Source: G963691835 sp963691835
GTDB lineage: Bacteria; Pseudomonadota; Alphaproteobacteria; Thalassobaculales; Thalassobaculaceae
Direction of reading: 5' to 3'
Assembly: GCA_963691835.1 (NCBI GenBank)
Contig: OY829383.1
Span: forward strand, 3,596,001-3,660,000
Length of the DNA: 64,000 bases
Shown in pieces: positions 29,283 to 37,979 of the stretch. The notes under the pieces were generated by a model that did no database searches, was not told where the DNA came from, and saw only the letters and a list, made by a program, of their open reading frames with translations. The position numbers were made by a program, and so were the translations under genes. The first letter of the stretch is position 1; every line of letters starts with the position of its first letter.

Positions 29283-29786
29283 GTGGCGGCGGGCCGATCT
29301 ATCCGGGCGGCCATCGGCGCGGCCCTGATCGGGGCCTGCCTTGCGATGCTCAACGTGACCGGGGTCCACGCACGGACCCCGGCGATGCCGGGTTGTGTTC
29401 CGGAGTCCTACCCGTCGAATTGGCTGGTGCTAGAGGAACGGGACGGCGGCCATACCCTTGAGCGGCATGTCGGGAAGTCAAAGTCCTATCTCAAGTCCCG
29501 GCTTCAGAGGGAACGGCGGATTCCTGCCGCCTCATCGTTCCGCAACCGGCAGATTGCGCGGCAAGCGCTCAGCCGGACGCTGACCTACAATAGCCGCAAG
29601 TTGAACGCGTGGGCGAATTCCGGGAGCGCTGGCAAACGCAAAGTCGTCGAGGGACGTTCCATCAACAAGGTCGGAACAGTTGTTCCACGCGATGGAGAAG
29701 CGGTCACGACGCGGCGGTTCAAAATCGTGCTTGAAATCAAGAAACCGGGCGACTGCTACATCCTGACCGCCTACCCGGTGCGCTGA
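29283..29786 (+). CDS. Secreted stand-alone RNase A-like protein (CdiA-CT RNase A domain family)
   Basis: The 167-residue product starts at GTG three bases after the icd stop. Residues 1-30 form a signal peptide (basic RSIR, hydrophobic core AAIGAALIGACLAML, cleavage after VHA). The rest matches the bacterial RNase A-like toxin domain known from CdiA-CT of Yersinia kristensenii: GGHTLERHVGKS (residues 55-66), IPAASSF (80-86), an Ala/Arg-rich helix, and CYILTAYP (158-165). The catalytic set recalled for that toxin (His, Arg 11 residues later, Thr, Tyr two later) is reproduced here as H62, R73, T162 and Y164. C38 and C158 could form a disulfide. The domain normally sits at the end of large contact-dependent toxins; here it is alone. 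The next gene is coupled one base after its stop. Confidence 0.8.
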   Translation: MAAGRSIRAAIGAALIGACLAMLNVTGVHARTPAMPGCVPESYPSNWLVLEERDGGHTLERHVGKSKSYLKSRLQRERRIPAASSFRNRQIARQALSRTLTYNSRKLNAWANSGSAGKRKVVEGRSINKVGTVVPRDGEAVTTRRFKIVLEIKKPGDCYILTAYPVR

Positions 29787-29787
29787 C

Positions 29788-30081
29788 ATGCGCCCGCTCA
29801 TGTGGCGCCTTCGAGAATTGTCCGTGATCGCGGGTCTCATGGCGATCGTCATAGGGTGGATCAATCTGCGCGACGGAGGTTTTGCCTGGACCTGGGTGTT
29901 CTGGATCGCATTCGGTGTCGTGGACATCGCGCTGACCCTGTTCGGCCGGCCGATCTGGCAGCGGCTTTATCGCTACTGGCAGGAGGAGTTCGGCGATCCG
30001 GATACCGTGTTCGGCGGTAACGAGGGCGGCGGAGAGAACGATCATCACAGCGGCGGCGGTGGCCGCAAACGAAGATGGTAG
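29788..30081 (+). CDS. Small membrane protein coupled to the RNase A-like gene
   Basis: The 97-residue product has a basic N-terminus, two hydrophobic helices (about residues 11-27 and 33-52), an amphipathic Trp/Tyr-rich stretch (IWQRLYRYWQEEF), and a hydrophilic Gly/His/Arg tail. The family is not recognised. The arrangement TGACATG with the upstream gene implies co-expression. An immunity or anchoring role for the secreted RNase is possible, but a membrane protein is not the usual form of RNase immunity, so this is only inference. Confidence 0.7.
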   Translation: MRPLMWRLRELSVIAGLMAIVIGWINLRDGGFAWTWVFWIAFGVVDIALTLFGRPIWQRLYRYWQEEFGDPDTVFGGNEGGGENDHHSGGGGRKRRW

Positions 30082-30121
30082 CTGACTGTCTGTCCCAGCC
30101 GGTGTCCGGGCTCCCGTTGCG

Positions 30122-30880
30122 GTGATGGAACTCCTGGGAAATGGCGATGTGCTCCCCCTGGCGGCTCTTGTCGTCGGCGCCTTTATCGGTGCGATCGTCG
30201 CCGGTATGTCCGGGTTCGCATTCGGCATCGTCACGTTGGCGATCTGGGCGCATTTCTTCGGACCGAGCCTTGCCGCCACCCTGGTCGTCGCGGGGTCGCT
30301 GACAGTCCAGATCGGAACCCTGCCCTTTGTCTGGCGGGAGGTGCGTTGGAAGACGACTTTGCCGTTGGTGATTGGCGGGTTGGTTGGTGTGCCGTTCGGA
30401 GTGGAACTACTGGATCGCATGTCGCCCGACACGTTCCGGCTGGTCGTCGGCATCATCATGTTTGTCTACTGCGGCACGCTGGTGGTGAGCGGCCGATTGC
30501 TGACCCTGACGTCGCCGGGCCGCTTCGCCGATGTCCTTGTGGGGGTCGGCGGCGGGGTCATGGGCGGGTTCTCCGGATTGTCGGGCGTGGTGCCCACGCT
30601 CTGGTGCAGCCTGATGCGTTGGTCCAAGGATCAGCAGCGCAGCACACTTCAGAACTTCAATCTGGTGATGCACGTCGTGACGCTGTCGACCTACTACGCG
30701 ACTGATCGGCTGCCCCAGGCATTTCCCTCCCACTATCTTCTTGCGTTCCCGGCAATCGTCATCGGTGCGGCGATCGGCTTCCGCCTTTACCGTTTGGTGG
30801 ATGATCTGGCCTTCAAACGCATCCTGCTTTGGCTCCTGACCGCCGCCGGGGCGATCATGGTGGTGACGGCACTGACGTGA
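30122..30880 (+). CDS. TauE/SafE-family sulfite/anion exporter
   Basis: The 252-residue protein has about 7-8 transmembrane helices in the two-repeat TauE/SafE layout. The first repeat has AFIGAIVAGMSGFAFGIVTL and the second GVGGGVMGGFSGLSGVVPTLW, each with the Gly-rich helix typical of the family. These proteins export sulfite, sulfoacetate or related organic anions. The start is GTG 30122 or ATG 30125, with no strong Shine-Dalgarno. It ends 19 bases before the first amidase on the same strand, so they are likely co-transcribed. Confidence 0.85.
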   Translation: MMELLGNGDVLPLAALVVGAFIGAIVAGMSGFAFGIVTLAIWAHFFGPSLAATLVVAGSLTVQIGTLPFVWREVRWKTTLPLVIGGLVGVPFGVELLDRMSPDTFRLVVGIIMFVYCGTLVVSGRLLTLTSPGRFADVLVGVGGGVMGGFSGLSGVVPTLWCSLMRWSKDQQRSTLQNFNLVMHVVTLSTYYATDRLPQAFPSHYLLAFPAIVIGAAIGFRLYRLVDDLAFKRILLWLLTAAGAIMVVTALT

Positions 30881-30899
30881 CGGGGAAGGGCGGAACGGA

Positions 30900-32435
30900 A
30901 TGACGATGCAGGATGACCCCAGCCTTCTTGACCTGACCGAGGCGTCTGCCCGGATTGCAGCGGGCACGCTGACTTCTGTTCAACTTGTCCAAGCTTGTCT
31001 CGATCGCATCAACCTGCTTGAGCCGACCATCCGCGCCTGGGTGACCGTCGACCGGGACGCCGCTTTGGCGGGCGCTGCCGCTGTCGACCGTGAGATCGCG
31101 GTTGGAGATAGGCGGGGCCCGTTGCACGGCATTCCATACGGCGTGAAGGATATCCTTTTCACCAGGGCATTTCCGACGACCGCGAACTCCCGTCTGCCGC
31201 TGCGGTACGCGCCTGACGACGAGGCCGAGGCGGTTCGCCGGCTCGGTGAGGCGGGTGCGATCCTGCTCGGCAAGCTCAACACCTACGAGTTCGGTACCGG
31301 CAACGGCGCGGTCTACGGCGATCTTCCGACCTCTCCCGCGCGAAACCCTTGGAACCCGAACCATTTCACCGGCGGCTCAAGTACCGGGGCCGGGGCCGCT
31401 GTCGCCGCGCGTATGGTGCCGTTCGCCCTTGGGACGGATACCGGCGGCTCCGTTCGTCTTCCCGCCGCGGCCTGCGGGGTCTTTGGGTTGAAGCCGACCT
31501 ATGGGCGGGTCTCGCGAGCGGGCATGTTGCTCAATTGTCCATCCCAGGACACGGTGGGGCCGCTGGCCCGGCCGGCCGCCGATATACAGTTGGTCCTGAA
31601 CGCTCTGTCGCAATACCCCTTGGAGCCAACGGCCCGATCCATAGGCGATATTCGATTTGCCGTCGTTCGCGAGTTTCATGCCGGAAGCGCCTCGGATGAT
31701 CCGACCGCGGCACAGGATATGGCAGAGAGCTTCGAGGATGTGGTCTCGGCGCTGGCCAAATCCGGCGCCCATGTGGTTGATCGTGCGGCACCGTATTGAA
31801 CGCCTGATATCCGGGCCTGCTCCCGCATCATCAATGCCGCCGAATGCCATGCCATCCACCGACACCGGTTGGACGATCCCGAAGGGCGCATCGGTGCCGC
31901 CTTGCGCGACAAGCTGGAGGGAGCAGAGGAGATCAGCTCAGCGACCTACATTGATGCATGCCGATGGCGGCGCGCGATCTCTCGGGAGCTCGATGCGTTG
32001 TTTCACGACGTCGATGTGGTGCTAAGCGCCGGAACCCTCGGCACCGCTCCCCAGATCGGCGACGAACGGGCGTGCCAGGACCTGACCAGCCTGTCGGCAA
32101 TGGCGGGCTACAACCTGAACGGCGCCCCGGCGATGTGCTTGCCAACGGGTTTGGGTCGCGACGGTCTCCCGCTCAACGTTCAGTTTGCCGCCGCTGCTGG
32201 AGAGGACGGGAGACTGTTGTCGGTTGCGCGCACCATCCAGGCCGTTCTGCCGCCGATCGAAATGCCCCCGTGTTCGCCGGTTGCTCCTGATGCGCTGATG
32301 CCACCCCCTCCGCTGCCCGATCGTAAAGGCCGGGCTGATGCCCTTCGAAGCCGGATGCGGGCCACAGCGGACCGGATCCCGTTCCCGCTCCCGGACGATC
32401 TGGAATCCGCCCTGACCTTGGGAGGTCAAGGATGA
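30900..32435 (+). pseudogene. Amidase (GatA-like) interrupted by an in-frame TGA
   Basis: The frame from ATG 30900 encodes an amidase-signature enzyme with the full triad: K83 in GVKD, cis-Ser S160 in TGGSSTG, nucleophile S184 in TDTGGSVRLP. After 299 codons a TGA at 31797-31799 stops it, but the same frame continues uninterrupted to 32435 with convincing amidase C-terminal sequence (IINAAECHAIH, then MAGYNLNGAPAMCLPTG and GLPLNVQFAA). A single change (for instance TGG to TGA) explains the break; the complete protein would be 511 residues. The distal stop overlaps the next amidase's start (ATGA), so the operon geometry is still intact, suggesting a recent lesion or a sequence error. A downstream TTG at 31869 is the next in-frame start codon. 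Confidence 0.85.
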
Positions 32436-33730
32436 ACAACCCCGAACGGCTCTCCGCGACGGCAGCGGCCCGGGCGATCCGCGATGGGGACCTGAGCGCG
32501 GTCGAGCTCGTCTCAGCCTGCCTCGCAAGAGCGGATGCAAGAGAACCCGAGATCAAGGCATGGCTTCACCTGGACCGCGATGTCGCGTTGCAGGAGGCCG
32601 CGCGTCTTGACGAACTCCGGAGCAGAGGACAAATCGTCGGTCCGCTGCACGGCGTGCCGTTCGGGGTCAAGGACGTGATCGATGTCGCCGGTCAGCCTGG
32701 AACCCACAACTCGCCCCTGCATGCCGATCGGGTTGCCGTGGACGATGCGGGATGCGTGGCCGTTCTCCGGGCGGCGGGCGGTATTCCCTTGGGTAAGACG
32801 GACACCATTGAGTTCGCGGCGGGGGGTCGCTTGCCAAAGACGGGCAATCCTCATCGGCCGAGCCACACGGCCGGCGGTTCGTCCAGTGGCTCCGGCGCTG
32901 CAGTCGGCGATGCCCATGTCCCCTTGTCGCTCGGCACGCAGACCGGCGGCTCCGTCATGCGGCCCGCCTCGTACTGCGGGATCTATGCGATGAAGCCCAC
33001 ATGGGGTGCGGTGTCGCGGGAGGGCGCCAAGCAGTACGCGCCAACCCTGGACACGATCGGATGGTACGCCCGGGACATCGCCGACCTGGATCTTCTTGCG
33101 GATCTTTATGAGCTGCCGGGAAGCGGGGCCGATGCCAAAGACGTACGCGGGCTTCGGTTGGCGGTTTGCCGAACGCCCTATCTGGACGCGGTGGATGCGG
33201 ACGCCCGCGCCGTTCTGGATGCGGCTGCGGACGCTCTCTCCGCCGCCGGGGCTGACATCGTCTCGCTGGAGCTGTCTGCGCCTCTATCCAATCTTGATGC
33301 CCTGAAGGAAGTGATCATGCGGGGGGAGGGGCGCGCCTCCTTCCTGCCCCATGGCAGAGCCTATGGCGACCGCCTCCATGACGGCCTCAGGAGCCATGTG
33401 GAGAACCGGACGGGCATCTCTCCGTCAGATCTTCGCGCCGCGCTGGATGATGCCGCACAGGCGCGGCTCGCTTACGAGGCGCTCTACCGTGACGTGGACG
33501 CGGTCCTGACCTTTGGCGCCAGTGGGGAGGCGGACGAGGGCCACGGCTTCACGGGCAACCCGAAACTCCACTCTCTATGGACCGTATTGCACACGCCGAT
33601 CATTGCCGTCCCGGCGGGCAAAGGGTCGACGGGACTGCCGATCGGCATACAGCTTGTCGGATTCCGCTACGCCGACCGGGACCTTGTCGATGTCGCCCGC
33701 GCGGTGGCAGGCGTGTTCGCGACCGGATAA
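32432..33730 (+). CDS. Amidase (amidase signature family)
   Basis: The 432-residue enzyme has the Ser-cisSer-Lys triad K80 (FGVKD), S150 (TAGGSSSGSGAAV region) and S174 (TQTGGSVMRP). It hydrolyses an amide of unknown identity. It resembles, but is not a close copy of, the upstream broken amidase and lacks that protein's roughly 60-residue C-terminal extension. Start overlaps the upstream stop as ATGA. Together with the TauE-like exporter and the TauD-like dioxygenase it may form an amide or sulfonate use pathway (inference). Confidence 0.92.
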   Translation: MNNPERLSATAAARAIRDGDLSAVELVSACLARADAREPEIKAWLHLDRDVALQEAARLDELRSRGQIVGPLHGVPFGVKDVIDVAGQPGTHNSPLHADRVAVDDAGCVAVLRAAGGIPLGKTDTIEFAAGGRLPKTGNPHRPSHTAGGSSSGSGAAVGDAHVPLSLGTQTGGSVMRPASYCGIYAMKPTWGAVSREGAKQYAPTLDTIGWYARDIADLDLLADLYELPGSGADAKDVRGLRLAVCRTPYLDAVDADARAVLDAAADALSAAGADIVSLELSAPLSNLDALKEVIMRGEGRASFLPHGRAYGDRLHDGLRSHVENRTGISPSDLRAALDDAAQARLAYEALYRDVDAVLTFGASGEADEGHGFTGNPKLHSLWTVLHTPIIAVPAGKGSTGLPIGIQLVGFRYADRDLVDVARAVAGVFATG

Positions 33731-33815
33731 CCGTTCCCTCCATCGTTTCCCGCCGCCGTTTCCCGTCCTCATTTGCCTGGGCTAAGATCAGGGAAAACTC
33801 AGGGAGGAGGATGTC

Positions 33816-34676
33816 ATGACCGCATCCACCGTGACCGTCACACCTCTGACTCCATCCATCGGGGCGGAGATCGGCGGCGTGGATTTGTCGAAGCCCCTAA
33901 CAAACAGCCAGCGGGAGGCGGTCCATGCCGCATTTCTGGCCCACAAGGTGCTTCTGTTTCGGGGCCAGGACCTGCGTCCGGATCAGTTGGAATCGGCCGG
34001 CCGTGTTTTTGGTGAGCCTTATGAGATCCCGTTCGTTACACCGATGGAGGGGCATCCGGGCATCATTGAAATCGTGAAGGAGGCGTCAGAGATCGGCTCC
34101 TTCAATTTCGGCGGGACGTGGCACACCGACATGTCGTTTTTGGAGACACCTGCCCTCGGCGCGGTACTCCAGGCCGTTGAGGTGCCGCCGGTCGGTGGAG
34201 ACACGATCTTCGTTGATATGACGTCCGCCTATGAGACGCTGTCGGATGGATTGAAAGAGACATTGTCCGGTCTTAAGGCCGTGCACTCGGCCACCCGCGG
34301 CTACGGCTCTCAGGTCGATACGTCCGACCCACGAAACACAACGGCGAGCATGAAGATCGACGTGGGCTCTCATGCGGATGGTGAGATGCTGCATCCGATC
34401 GTCCGGACCCACCCTGATACGGGCGCGAAGTCGCTGTTCATCAACCCCGTCTACACGATCCGCTTCGAGAACATGACGATCGAAGAGAGTCAGCCGTTGC
34501 TGAACTACCTGTTCGACCATGCGCGGCGCCCGGAACTCACCTGCCGTGTCCGCTGGACGACCGGGACAGTCGCGGTCTGGGACAACCGCCAGACCATGCA
34601 CAAGGCGTTGAACGACTACGACGGTCACAGGCGGCACATGCGTCGTCTCACGTTGGCCGGTGACCGACCGAGATAG
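33816..34676 (+). CDS. TauD/TfdA family dioxygenase
   Basis: The 286-residue Fe(II)/2-oxoglutarate dioxygenase has the facial triad H103 and D105 in TWHTDMSF and H262 in WDNRQTMHKA, with the C-terminal RRLTLAGDRP arginines for 2-oxoglutarate. The N-terminus GAEIGGVDLSKPL is typical. Relatives oxidise taurine, alkylsulfates, 2,4-D or other acids. The start ATG follows GGGAGGAGG. The aldo/keto reductase begins 3 bases after its stop, so the two are co-translated and may act in sequence. Confidence 0.92.
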   Translation: MTASTVTVTPLTPSIGAEIGGVDLSKPLTNSQREAVHAAFLAHKVLLFRGQDLRPDQLESAGRVFGEPYEIPFVTPMEGHPGIIEIVKEASEIGSFNFGGTWHTDMSFLETPALGAVLQAVEVPPVGGDTIFVDMTSAYETLSDGLKETLSGLKAVHSATRGYGSQVDTSDPRNTTASMKIDVGSHADGEMLHPIVRTHPDTGAKSLFINPVYTIRFENMTIEESQPLLNYLFDHARRPELTCRVRWTTGTVAVWDNRQTMHKALNDYDGHRRHMRRLTLAGDRPR

Positions 34677-34679
34677 GCG

Positions 34680-35669
34680 ATGGATCCCTTTGAAACCCGG
34701 GAGCTTGGCCGCACTGGCATATCGCTTACACGGCTTGGGCTCGGCGGCACAGCGGTCGGCGGATTGTTTCGAGAGAATACGGACGACCAAGGTGCCTCGG
34801 CCGTGTCTGCTGCCTACGATCTTGGGATCCGCTACTTCGATACGGCGCCGTTCTATGGCGCCGGGGCGAGCGAGCGGCGGTTTGGGCTCGGACTGCGAGA
34901 TGTCGACCGGTCCAGCTATGTGCTTTCGACGAAAGCAGGCCGGTTACTGCATGCCTCAGCGCCGGGAGAAGGGCGCCCGCCGAACTTTGAGCATTCCGAG
35001 CCGTTTCGGGCGGAGTTCGATTTCTCGGGCGATGCCATCCGCCGCAGCGTTGAGGACAGCCTGGAGCGTATGGGGCTGGACCGGATCGACATTCTCTACG
35101 TCCACGATCCCCAGGGACATTGGCAACAGGCGTTGGACGAGTCCTATCCGGCGATGGACCGGCTGCGGTCGGAAGGGACAGTTCGGGCGATTGGTGCGGG
35201 CGTGAACTTCTCGGAGATCTGCTACCTCCTGCTTCGAGCCGCCGATTTCGACTGTTTTCTGTTGGCGGGGCGCTACTCTTTGATGGAACAGCATCCGTTG
35301 GCCGAGTTCTTCCCACTGTGCGAGCGGAAAGGGACCGGCATCGTGATTGGCGGACCCTACTCCTCCGGCATCCTGGCGACCGGTGCGACGGAGGAGGCGA
35401 TGTATCAGTACCGTCCCGCACCTCCGGATGTCCGCGAGCAGGTGGACCGTATCGAGGCCGTTTGCCGCACGTACGATGTCCCAATGGCAGCCGCCGCACT
35501 ACAGTTCCCACTTCATCATCCCGTGGTGGCGTCGGTGATCCCGGGTGGACGTACCCCCGATGAGGTCCGTCGGAATATCGAGATGATGCAGGTCGAGATT
35601 CCAGCCTCTCTTTGGTCCGATTTGAAGGACCAAGGACTCCTGCACAAAGATGCGCCTGTTCCGGTCTGA
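34680..35669 (+). CDS. Aldo/keto reductase
   Basis: The 329-residue TIM-barrel oxidoreductase resembles the L-fucose / D-threo-aldose dehydrogenase branch: GLGGTAVGGLF near residue 20, IRYFDTAPFYGAGASERRFG (Asp and Tyr of the catalytic tetrad), the KAGRLL lysine near 85, DILYVHDPQ (His), and C-terminal IPGGRTPDEVRRNI for NADP/NAD binding. It likely oxidises or reduces an aldose or aldehyde. It is co-translated with the TauD-like gene and followed by a 188-base gap. Confidence 0.9.
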   Translation: MDPFETRELGRTGISLTRLGLGGTAVGGLFRENTDDQGASAVSAAYDLGIRYFDTAPFYGAGASERRFGLGLRDVDRSSYVLSTKAGRLLHASAPGEGRPPNFEHSEPFRAEFDFSGDAIRRSVEDSLERMGLDRIDILYVHDPQGHWQQALDESYPAMDRLRSEGTVRAIGAGVNFSEICYLLLRAADFDCFLLAGRYSLMEQHPLAEFFPLCERKGTGIVIGGPYSSGILATGATEEAMYQYRPAPPDVREQVDRIEAVCRTYDVPMAAAALQFPLHHPVVASVIPGGRTPDEVRRNIEMMQVEIPASLWSDLKDQGLLHKDAPVPV

Positions 35670-35857
35670 CGCCGATACTGGCTCCGAATCACCCCTGGTA
35701 CCGGCTGGATATCGCTGGCATTCGACAGCGGAATGGCCCTCAGGTTTCTCGGAAGCCCTTGATCGCATGGGTGCAATGGGCTTTCCGACCGCTCGGCTTG
35801 ATCCTTTAGGAACAGCAGCGGTATGAAGCGCAGCAACGACTTAGGGAAGGACCGCGT

Positions 35858-36664
35858 GTGTCGGACCGCCAAAGCGACGAGAGCCCGGCATCGATGAGCG
35901 CAGTGTCACCCGTTTCCGATCCCGCGACTGACAAAGCCGGACCAGATCTGTCGGTCGTCGTTCCCGTCCTGAACGAAGAGCCCAATGTTGAGCCTCTCGT
36001 GCGGGAGATCGTCTCCGCGCTCGAAGGCGTATGCCGCTATGAGATCGTTTACGTGGATGACGGCAGTACGGACGGCACTCCCAGGGTCCTGGACGCATTG
36101 AAATCAGAGCTCGATGTGCTGCGGGTCGTTCGCCACAGCCGCCGCGCCGGTCAGAGCACGGGGCTCCGGAGTGGGATGCTCGCCGCCCGGGGCAGGCTTG
36201 TGGCGACCCTGGATGGGGATGGGCAGAATGATCCGGCTGACATCCCCGCTCTGTACGCCCGGCATGGGGAGGGCGCGCGGTCGACCCGGTTCCGTATGGT
36301 CACCGGCCACCGGGTTAATCGGCGTGACACCTGGTCGAAGCGCCGGGCCTCCCGCCTCGCCAACGCGATCCGTCGTGGCCTTCTGGGAGACGACAATCCC
36401 GACACGGGGTGTTCGCTGAAGTTGTATGAACGGGAGTTGTTCCTTCGGCTGCCCTACTTCAATCACATGCACCGTTTCCTTCCTGCCTTGGCGCAGCGGG
36501 AGGATTGCGAGGTGCTGGTGGTTCCTGTAAACCACCGCCACCGCCGGGCTGGACAATCAAAGTACAAGATCCTCGACCGGCTGTTTGTCGGGATACCTGA
36601 CCTCCTCGGTGTCATGTGGCTTCTGCGACGAAGCGTGCGCCGACTCGACGTGGAAGAGCTCTGA
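35858..36664 (+). CDS. GT2 glycosyltransferase, dolichyl-/polyprenyl-phosphate sugar synthase type
   Basis: The 268-residue product starts at GTG preceded by AGGGAAGG. It has the GT-A fold signature LSVVVPVLNEEPNVEPL, YVDDGSTDGTP and the metal-binding LDGDGQNDP at residues about 30-130, then KLYERELF and HRRAGQSKYK typical of DPM1/ArnC-like enzymes. It has no C-terminal membrane helices, so it is a DPM1-like peripheral enzyme. It probably loads a sugar on undecaprenyl phosphate. The lipid-A-N-terminal-domain gene starts 2 bases after its stop. The usual third partner, an ArnT-like membrane transferase, is absent here. Confidence 0.9.
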   Translation: MSDRQSDESPASMSAVSPVSDPATDKAGPDLSVVVPVLNEEPNVEPLVREIVSALEGVCRYEIVYVDDGSTDGTPRVLDALKSELDVLRVVRHSRRAGQSTGLRSGMLAARGRLVATLDGDGQNDPADIPALYARHGEGARSTRFRMVTGHRVNRRDTWSKRRASRLANAIRRGLLGDDNPDTGCSLKLYERELFLRLPYFNHMHRFLPALAQREDCEVLVVPVNHRHRRAGQSKYKILDRLFVGIPDLLGVMWLLRRSVRRLDVEEL

Positions 36665-36666
36665 CC

Positions 36667-37011
36667 GTGTTTAGCGATACCCTCGCCAATCTCTCGAACT
36701 GGTATGCCAGCATCACCACGACCGAGCTTGTATGGCTGATCATCGGGTTCACCGCGCAGACCTTGTTCGCGATGCGGTTCATCGTGCAGTGGGTGACCAG
36801 CGAGATGAGCCGGCGGAGTGTCATTCCGATCGCGTTCTGGTACTTCAGCATTTGCGGCGGCGCGATGCTGTTTCTCTATGCCATTCACAGGGGCGACCCG
36901 GTCTTCATCCTCGGGCAGGGAACGGGCCTTGTGATCTATGCGCGGAACCTGTGGCTGATCCACCGGGAGAAGCGGGAAAATGGCGCTGCGGTCGAGGGGA
37001 CGGCTGACTGA
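36667..37011 (+). CDS. Lipid A biosynthesis N-terminal domain (LABN) membrane protein
   Basis: The 114-residue protein has three hydrophobic helices and the conserved LABN core: WLIIGFTAQTLFAMRFIVQWV, then SVIPIAFWYFSICGG and GQGTGLVIYARNLWLI. These proteins accompany GT2 enzymes in sugar-lipid flipping or modification operons. The start is GTG 36667, two bases after the GT2 stop; an in-frame ATG at 36616 lies inside the GT2 gene and is not used. Confidence 0.9.
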   Translation: MFSDTLANLSNWYASITTTELVWLIIGFTAQTLFAMRFIVQWVTSEMSRRSVIPIAFWYFSICGGAMLFLYAIHRGDPVFILGQGTGLVIYARNLWLIHREKRENGAAVEGTAD

Positions 37012-37088
37012 GGCCACGCTGACTGCCCTCCAGCTCATCTGCATGCCCTCGTCGATCGGCCTCCGTGGAAGCTTTCGATCGTCGGGGG

Positions 37089-37979
37089 TCACCGGCCCCT
37101 AAGCCGCGGGTCCAGAACATCCCGTAGGCCGTCGCCCAATAGGTTTAGTCCAAGGACAGTCATGGCGATGGCCACGCCCGGGTAGATTGCCAGTTGCGGC
37201 GCCAGATAGAGCAGTGTCTGCGCCTCGTTCAGCATGCGGCCCCAACTCGCGGACGGCGGCTGAGCCCCCAAGCCCAGATAGCTGAGACCCGCCTCCGCCA
37301 GCACCGCGAGGGCGAATTGAATGGTGGCTTGGACGATCAGCACGCTGGCGACATTCGGCAGCACGTGCTTCACCGTGATCCGGGCGGGATGAAGGCCGGC
37401 AGCGCGGGCCGCCTGGACGTACTCCAACGACCACACCCCCAATGCAACGCCTCGGGTCAGACGGGCAAAAACGGGGATATTGAAGATCGCGATCGCCAGA
37501 ATGGCATTTACGGCGCCCGGCCCCCAAAGGGCGGTGATCATCACGGCGGTCAGGATGGCCGGGAAGGCGAAGGTGAGGTCGCCGAGCCGCATGATCGCCT
37601 CGGAGATCAATCCCGGCCGAACGGCCGCCAGGGCACCGAGCGGGATGCCGACGCCTGCACCGATGCCGACGGCGACAAATCCCACGGTCAGCGAGGTTAC
37701 CGCACCCGACATCAGCATCGAGACCACGTCCCGTCCAAGCTGGTCCGTCCCCAGCCAGTGCGCGGCTGACGCCTTGGCGAACCGGCCGGAGATGTTCACC
37801 CCATCGATCGCATATGGGGTCCAGACCAGTGAGATGGCGGCCGCCATGACCACCAGGGCGACAATAGCGCTCCCAATCACGAATCCTGGATGCCGGAACA
37901 ACCGGCGGACCAATCCCGACCGGCCGGGGAGTACCGGCACTGCCGCCGTGTTGGAGCCTGAGGGTTCAGCGGCCGTCAT
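37089..37979 (-). CDS. Peptide/nickel-type ABC transporter permease (DppC-like)
   Basis: The 296-residue inner-membrane permease has six helices and the BPD_transp EAA loop (EYVQAARAAGLHPARITVKHVLPN). The N-terminal cytoplasmic tail precedes FVIGSAIVALVVMAAAISL and GTDQLGRDVVS, typical of DppC/OppC. Its start overlaps the end of the DppB-like gene by 14 bases. No ATPase gene follows; the next gene downstream (LABN) is on the opposite strand. Confidence 0.93.
   Translation of the reverse strand: MTAAEPSGSNTAAVPVLPGRSGLVRRLFRHPGFVIGSAIVALVVMAAAISLVWTPYAIDGVNISGRFAKASAAHWLGTDQLGRDVVSMLMSGAVTSLTVGFVAVGIGAGVGIPLGALAAVRPGLISEAIMRLGDLTFAFPAILTAVMITALWGPGAVNAILAIAIFNIPVFARLTRGVALGVWSLEYVQAARAAGLHPARITVKHVLPNVASVLIVQATIQFALAVLAEAGLSYLGLGAQPPSASWGRMLNEAQTLLYLAPQLAIYPGVAIAMTVLGLNLLGDGLRDVLDPRLRGR

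Noticed and set aside
31797..31799. TGA as a selenocysteine or recoded codon in the amidase
   Set aside because: Amidase-signature enzymes use Ser-cisSer-Lys and have no selenocysteine at this place, and no SECIS-like hairpin is evident right after it. A nonsense mutation or sequence error is simpler.
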